From Candidatus Peregrinibacteria bacterium (GTDB lineage Bacteria; Patescibacteriota; Gracilibacteria; UBA1369), in contig JADLFY010000142.1 of NCBI GenBank assembly GCA_020849575.1, forward strand, positions 1 to 7,085: a stretch of DNA of 7,085 nucleotides. The letters run 5' to 3'. Under the pieces are notes generated by a model. The model saw only the letters and a list, made by a program, of their open reading frames with translations. It made no database searches and had not been told where the DNA came from. The translations under genes and the position numbers were made by a program. This document shows, one piece after another, positions 1 to 6,339 of the stretch (positions within the stretch are counted from its first letter, which is position 1; every line of letters starts with the position of its first letter).

Positions 1-40
1 AATCAAATCAAATTTTTACAAAAACCCTAAGAAAAATTAA

Positions 41-1582
41 ATGAGCATAGCAAAAAAAGACAATCTTCATCTGCTTATCAAATCATTGAGCAAAACAGAA
101 AAGAAGTATTTTCGAGATTTTCTAAAAAAGTCCTCTCAACCAAAACTCTATTTACAACTTTTCAACCAATTAGAGAAACAGTCAAAACACGACAAAAACG
201 AAATTAAGAAAGTTTTTGACACCAAAGCAAAAGAGTTGCCTGTTATCAAAACCTATCTTACACAGATTTTATTAAAATCTTTGACCAATTTCCATCGTCA
301 ATCCTCCAATTTTGACAAAATCCACCAAAAATTTTCTGAAATAAATATTCTCTTGCAAAAAGAGCTATTTGATATTGCAGAATTCGAAATTGAAAAAATT
401 ATTTCTCTTTGCCGCAAAAAAGATTTTCAACATGAACTGCTCCAATCCCTCGAATTCAAAAAACAATTTCTGCTTCAAAAATTTGGTCCCGGCTCTGAAA
501 CTTCCAAAAAAGCCCTGTTAGAAGCCATTGAAGAACAAAATTCCCTGCTCGGGAAAATTTATAATCTCCATCAATATCAGGAGATACAGGCTTCATTTTA
601 TGAGCATTTCCATCAAACCGCCGGCCTAAACCCAACCATTTACACCAATTTACACAAAAATTCTCTCCTGGCCGAAGAAAAGTCCGCCGAAAGCCTGCCT
701 GCCCAAATACTCCGCGCTGAACTACTCTATAGTCTGCACATTTTTAAGGACAAAAACTATCAGGAAGCCCGTCAATCCATCGAAAAAGTCATTAAACAAA
801 TCGAATACAATCCTGAATTCATTCGTGAAAATCCCCTGACCTACCTTTCCCTGCTTAACAAACAGGTCGAATTATTACTACATCTCAAACATTTCACTGA
901 GATCCCTCTGGCTATAGAGAAAATTCGCCAGGTTCCCGAAAGCTATCAGCTGGACACTTTACAACCAGCTGTAGTCCGCCCGATGATGGAGGCTTCCGCC
1001 CTGGAATTGCAGCTTTACACTTCAATCAAAGACCATATTCATGCCGAAAATCTGATCAGCAAACTGGATCAGCAATTCAAAAATCTTGACTCCCCCGCCC
1101 TCAAACAATGGCCGGTTATTCTCAATGCTCAAATCGCCGAATATTATCTGGAAACTGACCAAATCTCCCAAGCCGTTCAGCGCATCAAGACAATCAAATC
1201 AGCCGAATCCTCCCTGCGTGAAAATGAAACACTTTTCCAAACCCTGCAACTCGACCTCATCCTGGCCCTCAAACAAAAGAATTTCCTTCAACTCAAACAA
1301 TCTCTTCAGCATTTACAGAAATACTATCAGGCTTTCCGTAAGCCTACTCGCCTGGAAAAACATTTCCTCAAAATGCTCAAGGATTTCCCCACTCTGCTCA
1401 TTCAGCCTCGCAAACATAAACAACTCAAAAAACGTTTGCTGGAACTCAATGATGCTTTTGAAAAAAGTACTGATCAAAATCACAGCAGATATTCGGCCAA
1501 AATTGGCAATCTCGACAAAACCCGTCAAATTCTGGATTTAATCAATGACGAAACCCTGCTACACTTCAACCTGAAAGCATAA
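41..1582 (+). CDS. Uncharacterised helical protein, 513 aa, family with [14 protein letters not shown]-terminal motif
   Basis: Function unknown. The 513-residue product is rich in Leu, Lys, Gln and Glu and reads as nearly continuous amphipathic helices, with no signal peptide or membrane segment, so it should be cytosolic. Near the N-terminus (about residues 12-24) is [13 protein letters not shown], followed around 70-85 by a Tyr-Leu-x-x-Ile-Leu-Leu-Lys-Ser-Leu stretch. From memory, this pair marks a large uncharacterised family common in Bacteroidota. Helix pairs from about 105 to 440 suggest a TPR-like solenoid, which would mean a protein-binding scaffold, but I see no clean 34-residue period. 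The ATG at 41 is the first in frame and gives the conserved N-terminus; an A-rich leader precedes it without a Shine-Dalgarno site. msrB follows 56 bases downstream on the same strand. The coding call is firm, the family moderately so, the function open. Confidence 0.85.
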   Translation: MSIAKKDNLHLLIKSLSKTEKKYFRDFLKKSSQPKLYLQLFNQLEKQSKHDKNEIKKVFDTKAKELPVIKTYLTQILLKSLTNFHRQSSNFDKIHQKFSEINILLQKELFDIAEFEIEKIISLCRKKDFQHELLQSLEFKKQFLLQKFGPGSETSKKALLEAIEEQNSLLGKIYNLHQYQEIQASFYEHFHQTAGLNPTIYTNLHKNSLLAEEKSAESLPAQILRAELLYSLHIFKDKNYQEARQSIEKVIKQIEYNPEFIRENPLTYLSLLNKQVELLLHLKHFTEIPLAIEKIRQVPESYQLDTLQPAVVRPMMEASALELQLYTSIKDHIHAENLISKLDQQFKNLDSPALKQWPVILNAQIAEYYLETDQISQAVQRIKTIKSAESSLRENETLFQTLQLDLILALKQKNFLQLKQSLQHLQKYYQAFRKPTRLEKHFLKMLKDFPTLLIQPRKHKQLKKRLLELNDAFEKSTDQNHSRYSAKIGNLDKTRQILDLINDETLLHFNLKA

Positions 1583-1638
1583 ACTTCACCACTCTCCACT
1601 TCATATTATCTCATTTCCTATTTTTTAACCCCAATCCC

Positions 1639-2031
1639 ATGGCTAAAGAAAATCAAGCGGAATTACGCAAAAAACTTTCCGAAGAAGCCTATCAGGTCAC
1701 ACAAAACAAAGGCACTGAATCACCTTTTAGCGGGGAATATCTCAATAATCACGAAACAGGCCATTACAGCTGTGTGGTCTGCGGTAATCAGCTATTTTCT
1801 TCTGATGCCAAATTCGATTCCGGTACAGGTTGGCCGAGCTTTGATGAACCAATGAACAAAGAAAATGTCGAATTAATCGAAGATGAATCCCATGGCATGC
1901 GTCGCATCGAAGTAGTTTGCAAAAACTGTGGAGCCCATTTGGGGCACGTTTTCCCGGATGGACCAACCAAAACCGGCAATCGTTTCTGCATCAATTCCTG
2001 TGCCCTCAACTTTGAAAAGAAAAAAGCTTAA
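1639..2031 (+). CDS. msrB: Peptide-methionine (R)-S-oxide reductase MsrB
   Basis: Reduces the R epimer of methionine sulfoxide, free or in proteins, back to methionine in the cytosol, with reducing power usually from thioredoxin. The 130 residues match a complete single-domain MsrB. Two zinc-binding CxxC pairs are visible at C45/C48 and C94/C97, the GTGWPSF active-site motif at 62-68, the GAHLGHVF segment at 98-105, and the catalytic cysteine C117 in RFCINS. The resolving cysteine often found in the GCGWPSF version of the motif is Thr63 here, so recycling must use another thiol, possibly C121 four residues after C117, or act directly from the sulfenic acid. The ATG at 1639 gives the normal short N-terminus; there is no Shine-Dalgarno site. 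The TAA overlaps the stop of the convergent PH-domain gene by four bases, with no terminator hairpin between them. Confidence 0.97.
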   Translation: MAKENQAELRKKLSEEAYQVTQNKGTESPFSGEYLNNHETGHYSCVVCGNQLFSSDAKFDSGTGWPSFDEPMNKENVELIEDESHGMRRIEVVCKNCGAHLGHVFPDGPTKTGNRFCINSCALNFEKKKA

Positions 2032-2627
2032 AGCCGGCTGGCATGTTCACGTATTTGCTGACTGACTTTACCCGGATTCAAATGGTCCAGATGATGATCA
2101 ATATTCAGAGCGCGCTGATTTGATAATGAAACACTCATATCCCGCAGTATCTTGAAGTATTTACCAGGATTTTCCACCTTTTTCAAAAACACTCCTTCAT
2201 TACCTTGCAAACTGGTTAGTGTGATAGTTCCATAATTGAATACCTTTCCAAAAAAGCCCTGTTTCATCAAAACTTCCACCACCTGTTTGATCATCAGCAC
2301 TCTTTTATGTTTGATAAAAATCCCATAACGATGGGTCAAAGAATCATTTTTCAGAACATAGAATTCTGTCAGCCAATGGGCCAAAATCACCAGAGTCACC
2401 ACTTCACCAATCAACATCAGTATCAGCAGAGCAGAAATCCGGAAATTATCAATCATTTCCAAGGAAGCCACCCCGGTAAAAAACTGCGGAATTGACAGAG
2501 ACAAAGCCATAAAAACCGCTAATATACTATGAACCACCAGAATTTTGGCAAATAACAAAACAGGCGTTGGTCTCACCAGGATATCCAACTGTTTACTGGG
2601 CTTGCTTTGTTTCAACTCCTTTTCCAC
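2028..2627 (-). CDS. Membrane protein with two TM helices and a bacterial PH-like domain
   Basis: A 199-residue membrane protein of unknown role. After a charged N-terminus come two hydrophobic segments, about residues 22-50 and 64-86, forming a hairpin in the membrane. The part from about 86 to 162 (starting [17 protein letters not shown], with a Val-Glu-Val-Leu-Met-Lys-Gln strand and a Tyr-Gly-Thr-Ile-Thr-Leu strand) has the layout of the bPH_2/YdbS-type PH-like domain found in many small bacterial membrane proteins. The last 35 residues are polar, with a His-rich stretch near 178-182. Translation starts at GTG (2627-2625): no ATG occurs in frame until residue 40, which would remove TM1. 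The gene begins 10 bases after the alkyltransferase stop, so it is the third gene of the cyclase-ogt operon. Alternative: an unrelated two-TM protein; the PH call is by pattern only. Confidence 0.8.
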   Translation of the reverse strand: MEKELKQSKPSKQLDILVRPTPVLLFAKILVVHSILAVFMALSLSIPQFFTGVASLEMIDNFRISALLILMLIGEVVTLVILAHWLTEFYVLKNDSLTHRYGIFIKHKRVLMIKQVVEVLMKQGFFGKVFNYGTITLTSLQGNEGVFLKKVENPGKYFKILRDMSVSLSNQRALNIDHHLDHLNPGKVSQQIREHASRL

Positions 2628-2637
2628 AGGAATGAAT

Positions 2638-3141
2638 TTAGGCAGTAGTTGCAGATTCTATCCCTATTTTTTCTCTTTGTAAAATAGCCTTTTTCAGGCG
2701 CAGCCCAAAGCGATATCCTCCCAATGAACCGTCCTTGCGCAAAACCCGATGACAGGGAATCAAAACTGAAATCGGATTTCTACCCACCGCACTGGCCACA
2801 GCCCTTACCGCTCGGGGAAATCCGGCTTTTTTGGCTAATTCGGTATAACTCACCGTTTGCCCGGAATCCAACATGGCCAATTGCTGCCAAACCGCTACCT
2901 CCAGCGGACTCCCGGAAAGCTCAAATTGCACATCCTCCCCTTTCCAGACCTTTTTGGTAAAATCATCAGCCTCAGACTTTTCTCCTTTGGCTAAAAGAAA
3001 TTCTGGAAAACGTTTCTGCATTTCCTTGGTAAATTCAGCTGGTTTATTGCCAAAAAACATCCCCACCAGATTTTTCCCCAGCCAGAAAACCACCACTGAT
3101 CCATAATTCCCCAATTTACTGACTGCATAATTCAAATCCAT
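2638..3141 (-). CDS. ogt: Methylated-DNA--[protein]-cysteine S-methyltransferase (Ogt/MGMT)
   Basis: Suicide DNA-repair protein that moves alkyl groups from O6-alkylguanine to its own cysteine, restoring the base in one turnover. At 167 residues it is of normal Ogt size. Residues 1 to about 75 form the variable N-terminal domain. From about 77 (SGSPLEVAVWQQL) begins the conserved DNA-binding domain, with SYTELAKKAGFPRAVRAV near 98-115 (helix-turn-helix with the base-flipping Arg), GRNPISVLIPCHRV at 120-133 with acceptor cysteine C130, and GGYRFGLRLK at 141-150. All key residues are present. The ATG at 3141 gives a full N-terminal domain and has no Shine-Dalgarno site. It lies 19 bases after the cyclase-like gene and 10 before the PH-domain gene, so the three are probably co-transcribed. 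Ada-type regulatory domains are absent, so it is more likely constitutive Ogt than an Ada methyl sensor. Confidence 0.96.
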   Translation of the reverse strand: MDLNYAVSKLGNYGSVVVFWLGKNLVGMFFGNKPAEFTKEMQKRFPEFLLAKGEKSEADDFTKKVWKGEDVQFELSGSPLEVAVWQQLAMLDSGQTVSYTELAKKAGFPRAVRAVASAVGRNPISVLIPCHRVLRKDGSLGGYRFGLRLKKAILQREKIGIESATTA

Positions 3142-3160
3142 ACAAATTTTCTTAAATAGA

Positions 3161-4420
3161 TTATTTCTTAAATTTCAACCCTCCTATAATCACTTTAGAT
3201 TTCTCTATAGCAAAGTTTTCATACTTGGAGGCATGATTTACCGGAACCTCCACTGACGCCTCGATATAAAGAGAATTTCGCTCAGGAACATCTTCAGAAA
3301 TTTTCGAAGCAATATTTACCGCGCCCCCCGCAATATCTTTTCCTCCACCATCAAGATTGAAAAGCAAGACATCACCACGCGCCAAACCAATTGAAACCGT
3401 ATCATTGACACTACGGCTGGACATCAGCAAATCCTCGGCAAATTCGACCGCTTCACTGTCCTTATCTGCCACAAAAATTCCCAGATCTCCATTGGATTTC
3501 ACTACTTCCACATCATATTTAGTTACTATTTCATTCCAGATAGCATTGACCACCACCCATTCAGTTAATTCCTGCAGCAAAAAGCGTTCTTTATGATGAT
3601 AGGTTTTAATCAAAATCACCACTTTATTACGGAAAAATTTATCCATTGATCTGACCGCTTGATCCGAACTGAAATCCCGTACTTTTTTCAAAGCCACAAA
3701 GAAATCACTGCTGAATGGAAACGGATAGAAATGCTCAGGTGAAGGTTCATTCAAAAACTTTTGGTCAAAACCTGAAGAGTCACCCAGATTATCATAATTC
3801 AAACTATAAAAAGGCATCTTAAAATCAGCCAAATCTTCACGATGCAGTAAAAAATCTTTCCAATTACCCCCCAAATCCTTACATACACTTTCTGACAGAA
3901 TAATTTCTTTGGCTTCAGTAAAATCCTCAGAAATATTTTCAATCAAATCCGCTTCCTCTCCAAATAAAGAATTTCCCAACTCCCAAAATCTTCCTTTATG
4001 TATGCCCATACCAATTTGCAATGGCCCGCTGTGAATCTGTTTTTGAGCTGCCGCCATTTTTTCCACCAACTGTTCAGCTTTCACACCGCTGGCATCATAG
4101 TACATCGCTGTATTGTCTGCTGCCCAGATACCAACACCTTTGCCACCGATTTCCCGACCCAGATTATAAATAATTTCCTTTGGTTCACTGACCATTTTCA
4201 TCACCTCCAGCAAAGATCTCTCAGCTGTCAAACGGGATAACCCGGATGAATCCGAAGTCACGAAATAACCTTCACGTTCAAACGGTTTCAAAATTTCACT
4301 TTGTGCCTGTGCCGACCTTTTACTGTCCTGCCAAGACTTGATGATACCTACTGGCACCGGACCAGCCACTTCCTGTTTCAAATCGGCTAATGCCGCCAAA
4401 ATTTTTCTTTTTCTCTCCAT
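3161..4420 (-). CDS. Soluble protein with tandem class III nucleotidyl cyclase homology domains (candidate single-chain adenylate cyclase)
   Basis: The 419-residue protein lacks TM segments and a signal peptide. Two regions follow the class III cyclase fold. Domain 1 (about 50-185) has FVTSDSSGLSRLT with D57 at the first metal-Asp position, IWAADNTAMYY with D102 at the second, and IGMGIHKGRFW before a FGEEADLIENIS segment lacking the usual Asn and Arg. Domain 2 (about 262-395) has no Asp in its first strand (VVILIKTYHH). It does have VEVVKSNGDLG with K308 at the adenine-selecting position, and DIAGGAVNIASKIS with D362 (second purine-selecting residue), N369 and K373, where Asn-x3-Arg is usual. 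Together the halves could form one active site at their interface, with Lys replacing Arg, making cAMP from ATP. Alternative: an inactive nucleotide-binding sensor. The ATG at 4420 is 54 bases from the divergent transporter; ogt follows after 19 bases. The domain calls are from motif reading only. Confidence 0.8.
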   Translation of the reverse strand: MERKRKILAALADLKQEVAGPVPVGIIKSWQDSKRSAQAQSEILKPFEREGYFVTSDSSGLSRLTAERSLLEVMKMVSEPKEIIYNLGREIGGKGVGIWAADNTAMYYDASGVKAEQLVEKMAAAQKQIHSGPLQIGMGIHKGRFWELGNSLFGEEADLIENISEDFTEAKEIILSESVCKDLGGNWKDFLLHREDLADFKMPFYSLNYDNLGDSSGFDQKFLNEPSPEHFYPFPFSSDFFVALKKVRDFSSDQAVRSMDKFFRNKVVILIKTYHHKERFLLQELTEWVVVNAIWNEIVTKYDVEVVKSNGDLGIFVADKDSEAVEFAEDLLMSSRSVNDTVSIGLARGDVLLFNLDGGGKDIAGGAVNIASKISEDVPERNSLYIEASVEVPVNHASKYENFAIEKSKVIIGGLKFKK

Positions 4421-4474
4421 ATGTTAAATTGATCTAAAAGCACCGATATCTTAATCCAAAAAAACAAAAATACA
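4421..4474. promoter_or_regulatory. Divergent intergenic region between cyclase-like operon and EamA transporter
   Basis: This 54-base AT-rich gap must hold start signals for both the minus-strand cyclase-ogt-PH operon and the plus-strand transporter, whose ATG codons face away from each other. I see neither a convincing -35/-10 pair nor a clean Bacteroidota-type TTG-N19-TAnnTTTG element, and no Shine-Dalgarno site on either side. An A-rich stretch precedes the transporter ATG. GATATC at 4444-4449 is the only obvious palindrome and may be chance. The call rests on gene orientation alone. Confidence 0.5.
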
Positions 4475-5353
4475 ATGAACTGGATACTCCTGACTTTAGC
4501 CGCAGCCGGAATTGAAGCAATCAGCAATGTTTTCGACCGTTTTTTTCTCAAAAACGACACCAAACAACCCGATAGTTTATTGGGTATCTGGGGTGTTTTT
4601 GCTTTGATCATGTTTTGTACCCCTGCCCTGATCAGTCAGACCGTTTCACTGGATAGTACTGTTATACTTTTTGGTCTGTTAGCCGGAGCAATTTACATTC
4701 TGGCCATGCATTTTTATTATCAGGCTATTGCCCGGGCCGAAGTCACCCGTATTGTACCAATACTCTCCCTTGGTCCAATGATTATCGTGGTTGGAGCAAG
4801 CCTATTTTTTCAGGAAGCCCACACCATTCTGCAATTTATTGGCATCGGCATAATCCTGCTCGGTATGACTATCGAAGCTTTCGATAATATCAGTCATAAA
4901 TTCATTGCCCGCCAGGCTATTATCTTTATGTCGCTGGCCGCCATACTTTTCGCTACCAAAAATCTGCTGGCCAAAGGTCTCAGTCTGGAAAGCTCCAATC
5001 CTCTCAATGTACTTTTCTGGGTGGGCTGGGGTGTTTTCATTTTTTCCCTTCCTTATCTTTTCAAACATCGCAAAGAAGTTTTCCGCGCCCGTCAAAAACT
5101 CCAGGTCAATTTTTGTTTGGCCGCCGCTTTGGCAGCTTCCTGTACCATGCTTTACACTTCAGCAACCCTGATTGGACCGGCCGGACTGGTTGCCTTCCTG
5201 CATCGTATAGAAATCTTTTTTGTTTTTATAATCGCCCAGGTAATTGACTATCGTCATCCCAAATTGCTTAAAGAAAAATTCAATAAAAAAGCCTTTTGGC
5301 AAAAGCTGATTGGTGTATTGCTCATTTTTATAGGTAGTTTTTTCCTGATGTAA
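4475..5353 (+). CDS. EamA/DMT-family transporter
   Basis: Inner-membrane carrier of the drug/metabolite transporter superfamily, 292 residues, the usual size for a two-EamA-domain protein. About ten hydrophobic segments can be placed: near 1-17, 35-55, 62-84, 91-112, 117-135, 146-165, 177-196, 211-230, 234-257 and 275-291. The two halves (1-135 and 146-292) look like an inverted duplication. Typical EamA features include the AIARAEVTRIVPILSLGP segment (85-102) leading into TM4, and its second-half counterpart ATLIGPAGLVAFLHRIEIFF (230-249). Substrate cannot be read from sequence; relatives export amino acids, drugs or nucleotide sugars. The ATG at 4475 begins directly with TM1 and follows an A-rich leader without Shine-Dalgarno. 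It is divergent from the cyclase-like operon and is the last gene before the composition boundary. Confidence 0.92.
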   Translation: MNWILLTLAAAGIEAISNVFDRFFLKNDTKQPDSLLGIWGVFALIMFCTPALISQTVSLDSTVILFGLLAGAIYILAMHFYYQAIARAEVTRIVPILSLGPMIIVVGASLFFQEAHTILQFIGIGIILLGMTIEAFDNISHKFIARQAIIFMSLAAILFATKNLLAKGLSLESSNPLNVLFWVGWGVFIFSLPYLFKHRKEVFRARQKLQVNFCLAAALAASCTMLYTSATLIGPAGLVAFLHRIEIFFVFIIAQVIDYRHPKLLKEKFNKKAFWQKLIGVLLIFIGSFFLM

Positions 5354-5379
5354 TTGGAAATTTCGCACCTTGAACCACT

Positions 5380-5409
5380 AAAAAATCAGCCCCGATCTTT
5401 CGAGATCGG
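5380..5409. terminator. UUCG-loop hairpin, apparently half of a longer bidirectional terminator
   Basis: A perfect 7-bp stem (5392-5398 with 5403-5409, CCGATCT/AGATCGG) encloses a TTCG loop, 38 bases after the transporter stop. On the plus strand it is followed by AATATTAAATTT, a poor U-tract. On the minus strand it is followed, after GGCTGA, by six T, which could stop transcripts arriving from the GC-rich genes. The left side reads A6-TCAGCCCCGATCT; a symmetrical terminator would continue the right arm as GGGGCTGATTTTTT, but the match ends exactly at 5409. Confidence 0.6.
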
Positions 5410-5453
5410 AATATTAAATTTAGGATTCGCCCGCCGTCACGTTCACACGCAAC
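5410..5453. other. Boundary between AT-rich and GC-rich DNA
   Basis: Just after the hairpin come about 15 AT-rich bases (AATATTAAATTTAGG). From about 5428 the sequence is GC-rich up to about 6990, apart from promoter segments. Codon use, stop codons and ribosome-binding signals all change across this line. No integrase gene, tRNA, terminal inverted repeat or clear target duplication is visible here. It is either an insertion or plasmid junction, or an assembly join between two organisms. Confidence 0.6.
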
Positions 5454-5490
5454 GACGGGCAGTTTGCCGTCACTCTGATCGGCTCAGAGT
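5454..5490 (-). terminator. Two back-to-back hairpins at the 3' end of the 102-aa gene
   Basis: The first hairpin met by minus-strand transcripts is a perfect 7-bp stem, 5472-5478 with 5484-5490 (ACTCTGA/TCAGAGT) and a 5-base loop; it contains the TGA stop of the 102-aa gene. Directly next to it is a GC-rich hairpin, 5454-5458 with 5467-5471 (GACGG/CCGTC), extended by one more pair across a bulge. Neither has a U-tract. Tandem U-less hairpins are plausible terminators or 3'-end protectors in GC-rich bacteria; this function is inferred. Confidence 0.4.
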
Positions 5491-5792
5491 TTGCCCGGGC
5501 GCGTCGGCGCCCAACCTTCTGGAAGATGCAGCTCTGCCTGCACGTGCTGTAGCAGCGTGTAGACATCGCGCCCTTCCACCACCCCTACGAACATGCGTTC
5601 GAGGGTGGAAACATTGGCCTTCTTCTTGGAGAGGAGCACCTTCCTTTCCGTTCCCTTCAGACGGGTCACGCCTTCCGGAAAGCGGAAAATGAGTTTAGCT
5701 GCCTTGGCCGTCCGAATCGGTCGAACTTCAATGTCCGGCCCCTCGAGCGGCGATGAGATACAAGGGTCTTCTCGATACGTCGGTAGACGCAA
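5484..5792 (-). CDS. Hypothetical protein, 102 aa, TTG start
   Basis: Not recognised. An ATG at 5918 in this frame would place the first 27 codons inside the 3' end of the 125-aa gene in another frame, and no ATG occurs in the usable part until deep in the protein. The best start is TTG at 5792-5790, which has a perfect AGGAGG four bases upstream, 44 bases after the upstream stop. The 102-residue product is basic: a RPIRTAKAAKLIFRF strand-like stretch (25-39), a Lys-rich segment KVLLSKKKANVSTLERMF (51-68), then VVEGRDVYTLLQHVQAEL (71-88), which looks helical, and an end rich in Pro and Arg. No membrane or signal segment is seen, and no catalytic motif. Third codon positions are mostly G or C, like the two genes upstream and unlike the left-hand genes. 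It is probably co-transcribed with the 125-aa gene. A small nucleic-acid-binding protein is possible from charge alone. Confidence 0.6.
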   Translation of the reverse strand: MRLPTYREDPCISSPLEGPDIEVRPIRTAKAAKLIFRFPEGVTRLKGTERKVLLSKKKANVSTLERMFVGVVEGRDVYTLLQHVQAELHLPEGWAPTRPGKL

Positions 5793-5796
5793 TCTG

Positions 5797-5802
5797 CCTC
5801 CT
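5797..5802 (-). promoter_or_regulatory. Shine-Dalgarno AGGAGG deciding the TTG start
   Basis: On the minus strand AGGAGG lies four bases before TTG (5792-5790), in the only intergenic gap before the 102-aa frame. Spacing is slightly short, but no other start in the frame has a ribosome-binding site. The ATG codons in the gap open frames that stop within a few codons. Confidence 0.55.
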
Positions 5803-5836
5803 AGGCTAGGGTTAAGATCATCGCAGCACCATGCTG

Positions 5837-6214
5837 CTAGGACGACTTCTCGGCCGCCTTGCTGCGCTTGGTGACTTCGCCCACGTAGGCGTTGATGTAG
5901 CCAACCACCTCGGGCCACAGACTGCGCGGCACGGGGTGAAGGTTCATCGTTGCGATGTTCATCATGTGAGCCTGTCCCGAAGTGGGACGAAGCGTCGCAC
6001 TCGAAGTGATGCTCGGCTTGACGATGCCGTCACTGCCGGGCGCGATGACCTCGACTTCGAAAGTCTGGCCACCATTGCGCGTCCAGTACTGGACGCGCGC
6101 GACGAGGGCATTGCCCTCCCGCACTTCGATCACCTGGGTGTCGTAGGGCTTGCGAACATGTCCGTCCGCTCCCTCGTGCTTCACTTCCACCCGTGGACTA
6201 AAGATCTCAGCCAT
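5837..6214 (-). CDS. Hypothetical protein, 125 aa
   Basis: Not recognised. The 125-residue product looks like a compact beta-rich domain: alternating hydrophobic strands at about 26-32 (TQVIEVR), 36-44 (ALVARVQYW) and 51-58 (TFEVEVIA), then a Gly/Ser/Thr-rich middle (60-80), a Met-rich stretch near 83-90 (HMMNIATM), and a helical C-terminus (about 97-125) ending in a Lys/Ser tail. No signal peptide, TM segment or catalytic motif is visible. Third positions are mostly G or C, supporting a real gene from a GC-rich source. The ATG at 6214 gives the only sensible start; the Shine-Dalgarno is weak (a purine stretch right before the ATG). A strong promoter lies about 100 bases upstream, and the 102-aa gene follows after 44 bases, so the two form a small operon. 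The stop is TAG. Confidence 0.75.
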   Translation of the reverse strand: MAEIFSPRVEVKHEGADGHVRKPYDTQVIEVREGNALVARVQYWTRNGGQTFEVEVIAPGSDGIVKPSITSSATLRPTSGQAHMMNIATMNLHPVPRSLWPEVVGYINAYVGEVTKRSKAAEKSS

Positions 6215-6311
6215 CTTTCTGAACTCAACTCTCTGTTTGTGACGGGTTCACAGGACAGCTTTTAGAGATCACGCTTATCGCGACTCCATCAGCAAAATCC
6301 CGAACGCTGAT

Positions 6312-6339
6312 ATTTTAATGACAACCAGACATTTGTCAA
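6312..6339 (-). promoter_or_regulatory. Sigma-70-type promoter for the 125-aa/102-aa operon
   Basis: On the minus strand a consensus -35 box TTGACA (6339-6334) is followed after 16 bases by TAAAAT (6317-6312), five of six matches to TATAAT. Transcription would start near 6305, giving a leader of about 90 bases. The AT-rich promoter stands out sharply in GC-rich surroundings. Confidence 0.75.

Noticed and set aside
5354..5692. Plus-strand 112-codon frame after the transporter.
   Set aside because: It crosses the composition boundary and the hairpins, is rich in Arg, Pro and Ala like antisense of GC-rich coding DNA, and overlaps the better supported minus-strand 102-aa gene.
5831..6265. Plus-strand 144-codon frame opposite the 125-aa gene.
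   Set aside because: Antisense shadow: His/Arg-rich, runs over the leader of the minus-strand gene and has no ribosome-binding site.
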